Assembly (NCBI GenBank): GCA_964364855.1
Contig: CAYINU010000043.1
Coordinates: 1 to 16,369 of the forward strand
Length of the DNA stretch: 16,369 nucleotides
Reading direction: 5' to 3'
Origin: CAYINU01 sp964364855
GTDB taxonomy: Bacteria > Margulisbacteria > Marinamargulisbacteria > CAYINU01
Shown here: positions 7,918-15,975 of the stretch, piece after piece
Position numbering within the stretch: the first letter of the stretch is position 1
Layout: the number at the start of each line of letters is the position of its first letter
The notes under the pieces: model-generated
The model's input: only the letters and a program-made list of their open reading frames with translations
Database searches by the model: none
Told to the model about the DNA's origin: nothing
Position numbers and translations under genes: made by a program

Positions 7918-9296
7918 GTAGCACGTTCGAGGATACCGTCTCCCGCCCCCCACTGGTAACCGGAGCAAGGTCCATTGCCGATATATCGGAGATGGTCAGC
8001 CGGCCCATCGAACTCAGCGCTCCGAAATGGTGGAAAATTTCATTCGGTGTTTCTCTGGCGCTGTTGGCCATGTTTATTGCCCTATTGGGTTACCTATTCT
8101 GGGAAGGCACCGGTATCTGGGGAGTCAATCAGCCTGTCGGATGGGGATTTGCCATTGTTAACTTTGTATTTTGGGTCGGTATTGGGCACGCAGGTACTCT
8201 TATTTCCGCGATTCTATTTCTCTTCCGGCAAAAGTGGCGGACCTCTATCAACCGCTTTGCCGAAGCCATGACCATTTTTGCCGTTATCTGCGCCTTGATC
8301 TTCCCCTCCGTACACATTGGCCGGGTTTGGCTGGCCTACTATTTTTTCCCACTGCCGAATCAAATGGCCATGTGGCCCAATTTCCGCAGTCCGCTGCTGT
8401 GGGACGTCTTTGCGGTTAGCACCTATTTTACGGTCTCGCTGTTGTTCTGGTATGTCGGACTCATTCCCGATTTGGCCACGCTACGCGACCGTGCCAAAAC
8501 CAAAACCCGCAAAATCACGTACGGCATTTTTGCCTTGGGCTGGCGCGGGTCGAACCGGCACTGGCTCCATTATGAACGGGCCTACTTACTGTTGGCAGCC
8601 CTCTCCACCCCACTGGTTTTGTCCGTTCACTCCATTGTGAGTTTTGACTTTGCCGTTGCGCAATTACCGGGCTGGCATGCCACCATTTTCCCCCCTTATT
8701 TTGTTGCCGGCGCCATCTTTTCCGGATTTGCAATGGTCCTTAATCTTCTGATTTTGGCGCGCAGTATCTTTGGCCTTGAGGACTTGGTTACCAAAACCCA
8801 CTTGCGCAATATGTGTGTCATTATTCTCGCCACCGGTACGATGGTCGGTTATGCCTATGCCATGGAATTTTTTACGGCTTGGTATTCAGGCAATGTCTAT
8901 GAACAGTTTACGTTTATTAACCGTGCCTTTGGTCCCTATTGGTGGGCCTATTGGATTATGGTGTCATGTAATGTCATTTCGCCGCAATTGTTTTGGTTCA
9001 AAAAATTCCGCGAGAGCATACCGGCCATGTTTACCATTGCCATCTTTGTAAACATCGGGATGTGGTTTGAGCGCTTCGTCATTACGGTCACCTCACTTTC
9101 CCGCGACTTTCTTCCCTCCAGTTGGGGACACTATACGCCCACTTGGGTGGATATTCTCACCTTTGTCGGTAGCTTCGGCCTGTTTTTCACTCTCTTCCTC
9201 TTGTTCTTAAAATTCATGCCCATGATTGCCATGGCCGAAGTCAAGGGCGTCCTGCCCGAATCCAACCCTCACCATGGAGATGACTACCATGCCTAA
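7914..9296 (+). CDS. actC: Alternative complex III subunit ActC, NrfD-like quinol-binding membrane protein
   Basis: A 460-residue integral membrane protein of the NrfD/PsrC family with about ten hydrophobic helices from residue 42 to 437. In ACIII this subunit sits under ActB and is the proposed site of quinol oxidation. Conserved-looking stretches are GHAGTLISAIL at 91-101, HIGRVWLAYYFFP at 134-146, and WHATIFPPYFVAGAIFSG at 254-271; the last is characteristic of ActC. The C-terminus is short, hydrophilic and histidine-rich (HHGDDYHA). The ATG overlaps the actB stop by 4 nt, and GGAGG at 7900-7904 gives 9-nt spacing. Its end overlaps actD by 8 nt. It is a paralogue of ActF within the same complex. 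Confidence 0.96.
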   Translation: MSSTFEDTVSRPPLVTGARSIADISEMVSRPIELSAPKWWKISFGVSLALLAMFIALLGYLFWEGTGIWGVNQPVGWGFAIVNFVFWVGIGHAGTLISAILFLFRQKWRTSINRFAEAMTIFAVICALIFPSVHIGRVWLAYYFFPLPNQMAMWPNFRSPLLWDVFAVSTYFTVSLLFWYVGLIPDLATLRDRAKTKTRKITYGIFALGWRGSNRHWLHYERAYLLLAALSTPLVLSVHSIVSFDFAVAQLPGWHATIFPPYFVAGAIFSGFAMVLNLLILARSIFGLEDLVTKTHLRNMCVIILATGTMVGYAYAMEFFTAWYSGNVYEQFTFINRAFGPYWWAYWIMVSCNVISPQLFWFKKFRESIPAMFTIAIFVNIGMWFERFVITVTSLSRDFLPSSWGHYTPTWVDILTFVGSFGLFFTLFLLFLKFMPMIAMAEVKGVLPESNPHHGDDYHA

Positions 9297-9822
9297 ATCC
9301 ACCTCTCACGTCGTTGCGGAATTCGAGACTCCCAAAGCCTTGCTTCATGCGGCGGAAGCCCTGCAAAAGGCCGGGTTTCGCAAATACGATGCCTATAGCC
9401 CTTTTCCTATCCATGGCCTGGACGAGGCCATGCAGCTCCCCGCCTCAAAACTACCGTGGATCGTACTGTGTGGCGGTCTTTTTGGTGCCTTATTCGGATT
9501 TGGGTTCCAAACCTGGGTTTCTGTGACCGCCTATCCGGTTGTCATCGGGGGGAAACCCCTGTTTAGCTATCAGGCCTTTGTCCCCGTCACATTTGAATTG
9601 ATGGTGCTTTTTTCGGCATTTGCCGCTGTCTTCGGTCTGTTTGGCATTATTCGTTTGCCCAAACCTTATGACCCGATGTTCAAACATTCCACTTTCGGAA
9701 ACGCCAGCTCTCACAGCTTTTTTATCAGCATTTCCTCCCAAGATCCGCATTACGAGGAAGGCCGAGTTAAGACCACACTGGCGCAGTTGGGTGGTAAAAA
9801 CGTGGAGGTCGTCAAAGACTAA
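9289..9822 (+). CDS. actD: Alternative complex III subunit ActD (DUF3341 family)
   Basis: A 177-residue structural membrane subunit of ACIII. A soluble N-terminal domain (about 1-50) includes the family-like YSPFPIHGLDEAM at 36-48. Two transmembrane helices follow (about 56-79 and 97-121), separated by a loop containing GGKPLFSYQAF, then a C-terminal soluble segment with SHSFFISIS. I chose the ATG at 9289 because GGAG at 9276-9279 lies 9 nt before it and the protein then starts MPKSTSHVVAEF, as expected for the family. In-frame upstream starts at 9226, 9274 and 9280 would add residues translated from the actC 3' end. The gene overlaps the actC end by 8 nt and shares one base with the actE start, so translation is probably coupled. 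No catalytic role is known. Confidence 0.93.
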   Translation: MPKSTSHVVAEFETPKALLHAAEALQKAGFRKYDAYSPFPIHGLDEAMQLPASKLPWIVLCGGLFGALFGFGFQTWVSVTAYPVVIGGKPLFSYQAFVPVTFELMVLFSAFAAVFGLFGIIRLPKPYDPMFKHSTFGNASSHSFFISISSQDPHYEEGRVKTTLAQLGGKNVEVVKD

Positions 9823-10439
9823 TGAATATGAACTATAAACTCGGCATCTTAATTCTCTGTTTATTGCCTTTGGCAGGTTGCCAAGGCATGATCTCCGAAA
9901 AGCCCCCCATCCATCCCAACGTTAATCTTGACTTTCAACCCAAATTCAAGGCACAAAGTCTGCCGCAAACCCCACCGGCGCATACGGTTCCATGGGGCAC
10001 AGGCGCGTTTAATACGGCGCAAGCGCAGCGCGACGCCATCCTACAATCGGATGTCGCCTTTTATGCGGGAATGACACCTCACCAAAGCTTCGTTACCCAA
10101 ATCCCGGTAGATATCGATCACGATTTTATTAACCATGGCCAAACGCGATTCAACATCTATTGTGCGGCCTGTCATGACCGCACCGGAGCGGGTCAAGGGA
10201 TGGTGGTACGCCGCGGTTTCATACCCCCACCTGATCTTATAGAAGATCGGCTTTTGAACATGACGGACGGTGAGCTCTTTGACATCATTACGCATGGTCG
10301 TCGCACCATGCCTTCCTATGCCTACCAAATTCCCGTTCTCGATCGTTGGGCCATTGTGGCGTATGTCCGGGCCTTGCAAAAGGCCCGAACCACGCCTGCA
10401 TTTGAGCTCACTACCGAACAACGGATGTTGTTACACTAA
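9822..10439 (+). CDS. actE: Alternative complex III subunit ActE, monohaem cytochrome c lipoprotein
   Basis: A 205-residue periplasmic monohaem cytochrome c of ACIII. Residues 1-20 form a lipoprotein signal with lipobox LAGC, so C20 should be lipidated and anchor the protein. The haem site is CAACH at 114-118, and M163 in RRTMPSY is the likely distal ligand. RWAIVAYVRALQ at 175-186 is the typical C-terminal cytochrome c helix. With ActA it probably passes electrons towards the oxidase. The ATG at 9822 overlaps the actD stop by one base (TAATG). GGAGG at 9804-9808 is 13 nt upstream; the alternative ATG at 9828 is farther from it, so 9822 is preferred. Confidence 0.94.
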   Translation: MNMNYKLGILILCLLPLAGCQGMISEKPPIHPNVNLDFQPKFKAQSLPQTPPAHTVPWGTGAFNTAQAQRDAILQSDVAFYAGMTPHQSFVTQIPVDIDHDFINHGQTRFNIYCAACHDRTGAGQGMVVRRGFIPPPDLIEDRLLNMTDGELFDIITHGRRTMPSYAYQIPVLDRWAIVAYVRALQKARTTPAFELTTEQRMLLH

Positions 10440-10448
10440 GGAGTTGTC

Positions 10449-11633
10449 ATGAAAGCCCCCGAGATAAAGTTAACCGGATTTTTGGCCAATACGCTTCCCA
10501 AATGGTTGTATGGGATCGGCACCGTGGGCATCGTGGTTTCGATTTTGCTCTTCCGTCAAAACCCTCACCACTTCTTTTTCTCTTATCTGTTTGCTTTTTT
10601 CGTATTGTGTGCGCTTACACTGGGCTGCCTGTTTTTTGTTATTATCCAGTTTCTATCCCGAGCAGGCTGGAGCGTGGTCGTTCGACGGATTCCGGAAGTC
10701 TATTTGGAAACTTTTGTCTTGCTAGCCATGATGGTCATTCCGATTTTACTGGGCATGCATCAGCTTTATCACTGGACAGAAATTCATGCCCTAAGCCATG
10801 ACGCCGTCTTGCAATCAAAAAGTCCCTACCTGAATGTGCCTTTTTTTATCATTCGAACTCTTTTCTACTTTGCGGTATGGATCTGGCTGGGACGGCGTTA
10901 TTTGTTGAACTCTGTCAAACAAGATGAAACCGGTAACCCGAAAATTACGGCCCATCTGCAACGCACCTCTACCTACGGCATTTTGCTGTTTGGTTTGACC
11001 ATTACCTTTGCTTCTATTGACTGGATTATGTCACTGACCCCTCACTGGTACTCCACCATTTTCGGCGTCTATACCTTTGCCGGCGCTGCCGGTGCAGGCT
11101 TTGCACTGGTTGCGTTGACTGCCATGATTTTGCGCCGAGCCGGTTTTTTAAAAGATATCATTCGCATTGACCACTACCATGACTTGGGCAAGTTTATATA
11201 CGGTTTTATCATTTTCTGGACCTACATCGCCTTTAGCCAATATTTCTTGGTATGGTATGCCAACATTCCGGAAGAAACCGGATGGTTTTTGGTCCGCACA
11301 CATACCAACTGGGTTTATCTCACCGTATTTTTGGCCATCGGTCATTTTGTCGTGCCGTTCTTGGGATTTATGTCCCGCCACGCCAAACGTAACCTGCCTT
11401 ATCATTTCGGCATGCTGATCTGGCTTTTGCTGATGGAAATCGTAGATGTTTATTGGCTGGTCATGCCGGCCTACTCTCCGACAGGCATGCGCTTTGCCTG
11501 GACGGATTTGACCTTGTTGGTGGGTCTGGGTGGTATTTACTTTGGGTATTTCTTTACCCGGCTAAGCCGCTATAATTTGTTTCCGCTAAAAGATCCGCGC
11601 TTGGCGGAATCCAAGGCATTTAAGAACGTTTAA
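10449..11633 (+). CDS. actF: Alternative complex III subunit ActF, NrfD-like membrane protein
   Basis: A 394-residue integral membrane protein with about ten helices, paralogous to ActC. ActF is a core membrane subunit of ACIII and has been proposed to take part in proton movement. The segment ASIDWIMSLTPHWYSTIFG (188-206) is typical of ActF. Other charged or polar residues in membrane segments include E87, H104 and E111. GGAG, 5 nt before the ATG, supports this start. It begins 9 nt after actE and ends 10 nt before the small downstream gene. There is no long soluble domain. Confidence 0.95.
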   Translation: MKAPEIKLTGFLANTLPKWLYGIGTVGIVVSILLFRQNPHHFFFSYLFAFFVLCALTLGCLFFVIIQFLSRAGWSVVVRRIPEVYLETFVLLAMMVIPILLGMHQLYHWTEIHALSHDAVLQSKSPYLNVPFFIIRTLFYFAVWIWLGRRYLLNSVKQDETGNPKITAHLQRTSTYGILLFGLTITFASIDWIMSLTPHWYSTIFGVYTFAGAAGAGFALVALTAMILRRAGFLKDIIRIDHYHDLGKFIYGFIIFWTYIAFSQYFLVWYANIPEETGWFLVRTHTNWVYLTVFLAIGHFVVPFLGFMSRHAKRNLPYHFGMLIWLLLMEIVDVYWLVMPAYSPTGMRFAWTDLTLLVGLGGIYFGYFFTRLSRYNLFPLKDPRLAESKAFKNV

Positions 11634-11643
11634 AGGAGACACC

Positions 11644-11964
11644 ATGGGCGCTACGCATTCTGCTTCTATCGACCACGACATGTCCCAACCCAATTCTTGG
11701 TTGGTGTTTTGGACACTCATCGTTTCTGGAGCGCTATTGATCCTATGTTCTTGGGTGTTTTGGGGGGTTTACGAAGGGTTACGTGGTGAAATCGTGTTGG
11801 AAAATGAAAAGTCAGCCGGAAATTACTATGAGCTGCAAGGTTTACGCACCACCGAAACCACTGCCTTAACGGAGTATCGCTGGTTGGACAAAGAGAAAAA
11901 TAAGGCCCAGATTCCCATAGAGGCTGCCAAGAATGACGTGGTCCGCCATTATCAAGCCCGTTAG
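11644..11964 (+). CDS. Small one-helix protein of the ACIII-oxidase operon, function unknown
   Basis: A 106-residue protein with a polar, histidine-containing N-terminus (HSASIDHD), one strong transmembrane helix at about 19-43, and a C-terminal soluble domain of about 60 residues rich in E, K and R. It contains YRWLDKEKNKAQIPIEAAKNDVV. From memory, small proteins with a similar Y-x-W-x-D...IPI-x-x-A pattern occur at this position, between ACIII genes and sco/oxidase genes, in several phyla, but they have no assigned activity. GGAG, 6 nt before the ATG, supports the start. Its 3' end overlaps the sco start by 32 nt, so the two are probably translationally coupled. It could be an accessory ACIII subunit, a link between ACIII and the oxidase, or an assembly factor. 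No cofactor motif is visible. Confidence 0.85.
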   Translation: MGATHSASIDHDMSQPNSWLVFWTLIVSGALLILCSWVFWGVYEGLRGEIVLENEKSAGNYYELQGLRTTETTALTEYRWLDKEKNKAQIPIEAAKNDVVRHYQAR

Positions 11965-12736
11965 CTTTTTTCTCCTCTTATTTAGCCTTATTTTTTGGAG
12001 TACCGCTGGGCACGCAGCCGATCCGATTTATAAAAAAATAGGTCTGGACGCTCAGGTCGGGAAAACCGTGTCGCTGGATGCCACTGTCCGGTTGGCTAGC
12101 GGCAAGCAAACCACGCTACGTGCGCTCACACAATCCGGCCAACCCCTGATCTTGGTATTGGCCTATTACCACTGCCCCATGCTCTGTAGTTTGGTATTAG
12201 ACGGTGTTGAAAAGTCCGTTGCCCCCCTTTGGCCCGCTCAAAAATTTACCTTGCTCACCATCAGCATCGATCCGCATGAGCCCCTAAAAAACGCCAAAAA
12301 CTATCAAGACAGATATGCGGCCAAGTACCCCAACTGGCAATTTGGGGTGGCCTCAGCAAATGTAATCCGGACCCTCGAAAATCAAATTGGTTTTCGTGCA
12401 GTTTATTTCCCAAAAACAGGTGAATATGCCCATCCTGCGGTGATTACGTTTTTGGCACCCGACGGGCGCATTTCCCGCTATTTATTGGGTGTAGAATATC
12501 GCCCCCAAGACGTCCGGTTGGCATTGGCTGAAGCACGGAATTTTCAATTCAATTCCGCTATAGATAAAGTAGTGCTGTTTTGTTACAATTACGACCCTGT
12601 TACCAACCGCTATGTCATCCAAGCTTTTAACGTGATGAAGGTGGGTGCCGCGATGACTGTTATCGGTATTATCGCGTGGGTTATATATTTGATTCTCCAA
12701 GAAAGAAGGAAAAGTAGGTCGATCACTCATGAATGA
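11933..12736 (+). CDS. SCO1/SenC-family copper chaperone for cytochrome oxidase
   Basis: A 267-residue thioredoxin-fold copper chaperone that delivers copper to the CuA site of oxidase subunit II in the periplasm. Residues 1-28 look like a signal peptide ending in GHA. The copper ligands are C81 and C85 in YYHCPMLCSLVLDG, with H167 in EYAHPAV. A further helix at about 236-255 anchors the C-terminus, a layout also known from Sco proteins encoded with caa3 oxidases. The start lies 32 nt inside the preceding gene; AGAGG at 11919-11923 with 9-nt spacing supports it. The stop overlaps the coxB start by 8 nt, in keeping with a role in CoxB maturation. Confidence 0.92.
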   Translation: MTWSAIIKPVSFFLLLFSLIFWSTAGHAADPIYKKIGLDAQVGKTVSLDATVRLASGKQTTLRALTQSGQPLILVLAYYHCPMLCSLVLDGVEKSVAPLWPAQKFTLLTISIDPHEPLKNAKNYQDRYAAKYPNWQFGVASANVIRTLENQIGFRAVYFPKTGEYAHPAVITFLAPDGRISRYLLGVEYRPQDVRLALAEARNFQFNSAIDKVVLFCYNYDPVTNRYVIQAFNVMKVGAAMTVIGIIAWVIYLILQERRKSRSITHE

Positions 12737-13685
12737 AAATCTTGTAGATTCCGGAAGTTTGCTGTTACCTGCGTCCGCCACCTCGCTTTCCCATCAGGTG
12801 GATATCCTGTTTTATTTCATCGTGATTTTGTCCCTGATTTTCTTTATTCCCATCGTCATTGTGCTGGTGATGTTTTCCATTCGCTATGTCCGATCCAAAC
12901 TGAACCCAGCTGCGGCCTCTCAGATGACCCACAACACGGTTCTGGAGTTGAGCTGGACCATCATCCCTCTGATTTTAGTCATGGTAATTTTTTACTGGGG
13001 TGCACAAGGATTTATGGCCATGTCGGTGGCCCCGAAAAATGCACTTGAGATCCGCCTTACCGCTCAAAAATGGTATTGGCAATTTGAATACAAAAATGGG
13101 GTTCGCACGCGTAACGAAATCGTGGTTCCCAAAGGTCAGCCCATCAAATTGCTCATGACTTCCAATGACGTTATTCATAGTTTTTTCGTCCCCAATTTCC
13201 GTACCAAACGTGACGTTGTTCCCAACCGTTACACCACGTTGTGGTTCACTGCCGACAAAACCGGCAATTTCCAAGTATTTTGTGCGGAGTTTTGCGGCGA
13301 CGGTCACTCTCAAATGCTCGGCACTGTGCGCGTCTTGACACCGACTGCCTACGAACAATGGCTCCAAAAAGAAGCCCAGGCCTCCAATGAAAATGTACCG
13401 CTGGATGAGATTGGAAAAAAAGTTTTTGACACGGCCTGTATCGCCTGCCACTCCACAGACGGATCTCCCAAAGCCGGCCCGACCTGGAAGGGACTTTATG
13501 GTCACCAGGTTAGCGGTGAAGCTGGCAAAACAGCCGTTGCCGATGATAACTACCTGCGTCAAAGCATCTTGGATCCGAAAGCCTTCGTGGTAGCCGGATA
13601 CGCCAATGTCATGCCGTCCTTCCAAGGACAGCTAACGGATCAGGAAATCAATGGCGTTATCGAATACATCAAAAAATTGAAGTGA
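12729..13685 (+). CDS. coxB: Cytochrome c oxidase subunit II with fused cytochrome c domain (caa3 type)
   Basis: A 318-residue subunit II that receives electrons at its binuclear CuA centre. Two transmembrane helices (about 26-52 and 72-96) precede the cupredoxin domain. The CuA ligands are H150, C185, E187 (backbone), C189, H193 and M196 in CAEFCGDGHSQM. The aromatic patch KWYWQFEY at 114-121 is the usual electron entry region. A C-terminal cytochrome c domain holds CIACH at 237-241, with M295 in NVMPSF as likely distal ligand, which makes this a caa3-type enzyme. The covalent haem c can accept electrons directly from ACIII without a free cytochrome c. No clear N-terminal signal peptide is seen apart from the first helix. 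The start overlaps sco by 8 nt. Confidence 0.97.
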   Translation: MNENLVDSGSLLLPASATSLSHQVDILFYFIVILSLIFFIPIVIVLVMFSIRYVRSKLNPAAASQMTHNTVLELSWTIIPLILVMVIFYWGAQGFMAMSVAPKNALEIRLTAQKWYWQFEYKNGVRTRNEIVVPKGQPIKLLMTSNDVIHSFFVPNFRTKRDVVPNRYTTLWFTADKTGNFQVFCAEFCGDGHSQMLGTVRVLTPTAYEQWLQKEAQASNENVPLDEIGKKVFDTACIACHSTDGSPKAGPTWKGLYGHQVSGEAGKTAVADDNYLRQSILDPKAFVVAGYANVMPSFQGQLTDQEINGVIEYIKKLK

Positions 13686-13699
13686 AAGGATCGTCATCC

Positions 13700-15319
13700 A
13701 TGACAGAGCATCACGCCTCGGAAAAGAGTTATCTCGAATCGCCAAAAGGATGGCGTTCTTGGCTATTTACTCTCGATCACAAGCGCATCGGTATTATGTA
13801 TTTGGCCTTTATCACTTTTTCCTTCTTTTTGGGTGGCATGTTTGCGATGTTGGTCCGGCTGGAGCTGTTATCCCCAGCGCAAACCCTGTTTACCGCAAAG
13901 CAATATAACCAGCTTTTCACTCTTCATGGGGCGATTATGGTTTTTCTGTTTATCGTGCCTTCCATACCGGCTTCTCTGGGCAACTTCGTGCTGCCGATTA
14001 TGTTGGGTGCAAAAGACGTGGCATTTCCCCGTTTGAACCTGGCCAGCTTGTGGATTTATGCCTTCGGCGCCGTGTTTTGCGTGCTGTCCATGATCCTCGG
14101 TGCAGTGGACACGGGCTGGACCTTTTATACCCCCTATTCCACCACAACGGACACCAGTGTTGTCACGATGACTCTGGGGGCATTTATTTTGGGCTTCTCC
14201 TCAATTTTGACCGGCGTTAACTTCATCGTGACCATCCACCAAATGCGGGCCAAGGGCATGGGCTGGTTTCGCATGCCCTTGTTTTTGTGGGCCCTCTACG
14301 CCACGGCCTTCATCCAAGTTCTGGCCACGCCCGTACTGGCCATTACCCTGTTATTGCTGCTGGTGGAGCGTACATTAAATATCGGTATTTTCAACCCTGC
14401 CTTGGGTGGCGACCCCGTTATGTTTCAGCATTTCTTCTGGTTCTACTCTCACCCGGCCGTTTACATCATGATTTTGCCGGCAATGGGCATCATTTCCGAA
14501 ATCGTCACAACGTTTTGTAAACGCCATATTTTCGGGTACCGATTCGTGGCCTATTCCAGCTTGGCTATCGCCGCAATCGCCTTTTTGGTATGGGGACACC
14601 ATTTGTTTGCCAGTGGCCAGTCCGAATTCGCCAATATTTTATTCTCCGGCCTGACGTTCTTGGTTGCCATTCCCTCCGGGATTAAGGTCTTTAACTGGAT
14701 CGCAACCATGTACAAAGGCAGTATCGACATCAAAGCCCCTTTCTTGTATTTCCTGGCTTTTATGTTCCTGTTTTGTATCGGCGGATTCACCGGGGTTGTC
14801 CTGGGTACATTATCTTTGGATTTGTACCTCCATGACACCTACTTCGTGGTCGCTCATTTCCACTATGTCATGATGGGCGGAACGGTCATGGCTTTTTTGG
14901 CGGGCCTGCACTACTGGTGGCCCAAGATGTTCGGCAAAATGTACAATGAATTTTGGGCAGCCATCTCCTGGGTTTTTGTTTTTGTCGGTTTTAATATGGT
15001 GTTTCTGACCCAATTCTTTCTGGGCACAAAAGGAATGCCCCGACGCTATTACACCTACCTCCCCCAATATCAGCCTTTTCATGCGTTCTCCACCTTCGGG
15101 TCTTGGGTGTTGGGAGTTGGGTTTTTGATCATGGCAGTTTATCTGATCGATTCGCTAATCAATGGCAAAAAAGCCCCCGCTAACCCCTGGGGTGCCCTGG
15201 GCCTGGAATGGCAAACTTCCTCACCCCCTCCCACCGAAAACTTCTTGCATACCCCCGTTGTAACCCATGACCCTTATGCCTATCCGGACACCAAGGGCAC
15301 GCGGACACAAGGGGCTTAG
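13700..15319 (+). CDS. coxA: Cytochrome c oxidase subunit I (A2-type haem-copper oxidase)
   Basis: The 539-residue catalytic subunit that reduces O2 to water and pumps protons. From the ATG at 13700, H76 and H388 are the haem a ligands, H386 the haem a3 ligand, and H251, H300 and H301 bind CuB, with Y255 as the cross-linked tyrosine. The helix VI motif is YSHPAVY (249-255), not HPEVY, so the D-channel glutamate is replaced as in A2-type oxidases. D106 and N113 of the D channel and K329 of the K channel are present. AAAGGA at 13685-13690 with 9-nt spacing favours ATG 13700. A GTG at 13682, overlapping the coxB stop, would add six residues and seems less likely. The C-terminal tail is proline-rich and hydrophilic. 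Confidence 0.97.
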   Translation: MTEHHASEKSYLESPKGWRSWLFTLDHKRIGIMYLAFITFSFFLGGMFAMLVRLELLSPAQTLFTAKQYNQLFTLHGAIMVFLFIVPSIPASLGNFVLPIMLGAKDVAFPRLNLASLWIYAFGAVFCVLSMILGAVDTGWTFYTPYSTTTDTSVVTMTLGAFILGFSSILTGVNFIVTIHQMRAKGMGWFRMPLFLWALYATAFIQVLATPVLAITLLLLLVERTLNIGIFNPALGGDPVMFQHFFWFYSHPAVYIMILPAMGIISEIVTTFCKRHIFGYRFVAYSSLAIAAIAFLVWGHHLFASGQSEFANILFSGLTFLVAIPSGIKVFNWIATMYKGSIDIKAPFLYFLAFMFLFCIGGFTGVVLGTLSLDLYLHDTYFVVAHFHYVMMGGTVMAFLAGLHYWWPKMFGKMYNEFWAAISWVFVFVGFNMVFLTQFFLGTKGMPRRYYTYLPQYQPFHAFSTFGSWVLGVGFLIMAVYLIDSLINGKKAPANPWGALGLEWQTSSPPPTENFLHTPVVTHDPYAYPDTKGTRTQGA

Positions 15320-15321
15320 TC

Positions 15322-15963
15322 ATGAATAAGAACTTCGAATACGTCCCTCATCACGTTGCCCACCATTTTGACTCTGCAGAACAAGAGTTTGGAGCAGCCA
15401 AGCTCGGCATGTGGGTTTTCCTAGTTCAAGAAATTCTTTTCTTTGGTGGATTATTCGTGGCTTACGCGATTTTTCGCTACCTCTTTCCCGATATGTTCAT
15501 CGGCGCCAGCAAAGTGCTCTCCTGGAAATTGGGAACCCTCAATACCATCTTTCTGATTACCAGCAGCTTTACGATGGCCATGGGCATTCGCAGTGCCCAA
15601 ACCAACCAACGTCAGGCGTCGATCGCGTACCTGTCTGCCACGTTTATGTTTGCCCTCGGCTTTTTGGTCGTGAAATACATCGAATATAGCGCCAAGCTTC
15701 ACCACGGCATTTGGCCTCTACATTGGAGCGCGGGACCCGAATATGATGGCCTCCAATTGTTTTTCGGCATCTACTACGCCCTAACGGGGCTTCACGGACT
15801 GCATGTTCTGATCGGGATGTGTCTCATCGGCTGGATTATTTATCGATCTACCAAAAATGAGTTTTATTCCGAGTACTACACGCCGGTTGAAATGGTCGGA
15901 TTATACTGGCACTTGGTGGACTTGATCTGGATTTTCTTGTTCCCGCTGCTCTACCTCATCTAA
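15322..15963 (+). CDS. coxC: Cytochrome c oxidase subunit III
   Basis: A 213-residue subunit III that stabilises the oxidase and its proton uptake. It has five hydrophobic helices (from about 27-52 to 193-213), the short form that lacks the first two helices of the seven-helix type. E121 in VVKYIEYSAKL is the conserved membrane glutamate of the family. TGLHGLHVLIG (155-165) and YWHLVDLIWIFLFPLLYL (195-212) are typical subunit III segments. The N-terminus is histidine-rich (HHVAHHF). It starts 2 nt after the coxA stop, with AAGGGG as a possible RBS. Confidence 0.95.
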   Translation: MNKNFEYVPHHVAHHFDSAEQEFGAAKLGMWVFLVQEILFFGGLFVAYAIFRYLFPDMFIGASKVLSWKLGTLNTIFLITSSFTMAMGIRSAQTNQRQASIAYLSATFMFALGFLVVKYIEYSAKLHHGIWPLHWSAGPEYDGLQLFFGIYYALTGLHGLHVLIGMCLIGWIIYRSTKNEFYSEYYTPVEMVGLYWHLVDLIWIFLFPLLYLI

Positions 15964-15975
15964 CGGAGAAACCCT

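Noticed and set aside
4846..9296. ActB-ActC read as a polysulfide reductase or molybdenum oxidoreductase system
   Set aside because: Pentahaem ActA, DUF3341 ActD, monohaem ActE and a second NrfD-like subunit ActF, followed by an oxidase, define Alternative Complex III.
12975..13625. A 216-codon minus-strand frame inside coxB
   Set aside because: It is antisense to intact CuA and cytochrome c coding sequence and resembles no known family.
14438..14467. Loss of the HPEVY glutamate taken as a sign of an inactive oxidase
   Set aside because: A2-type oxidases naturally lack this residue and use the YSHPxVY motif; all metal ligands are present.
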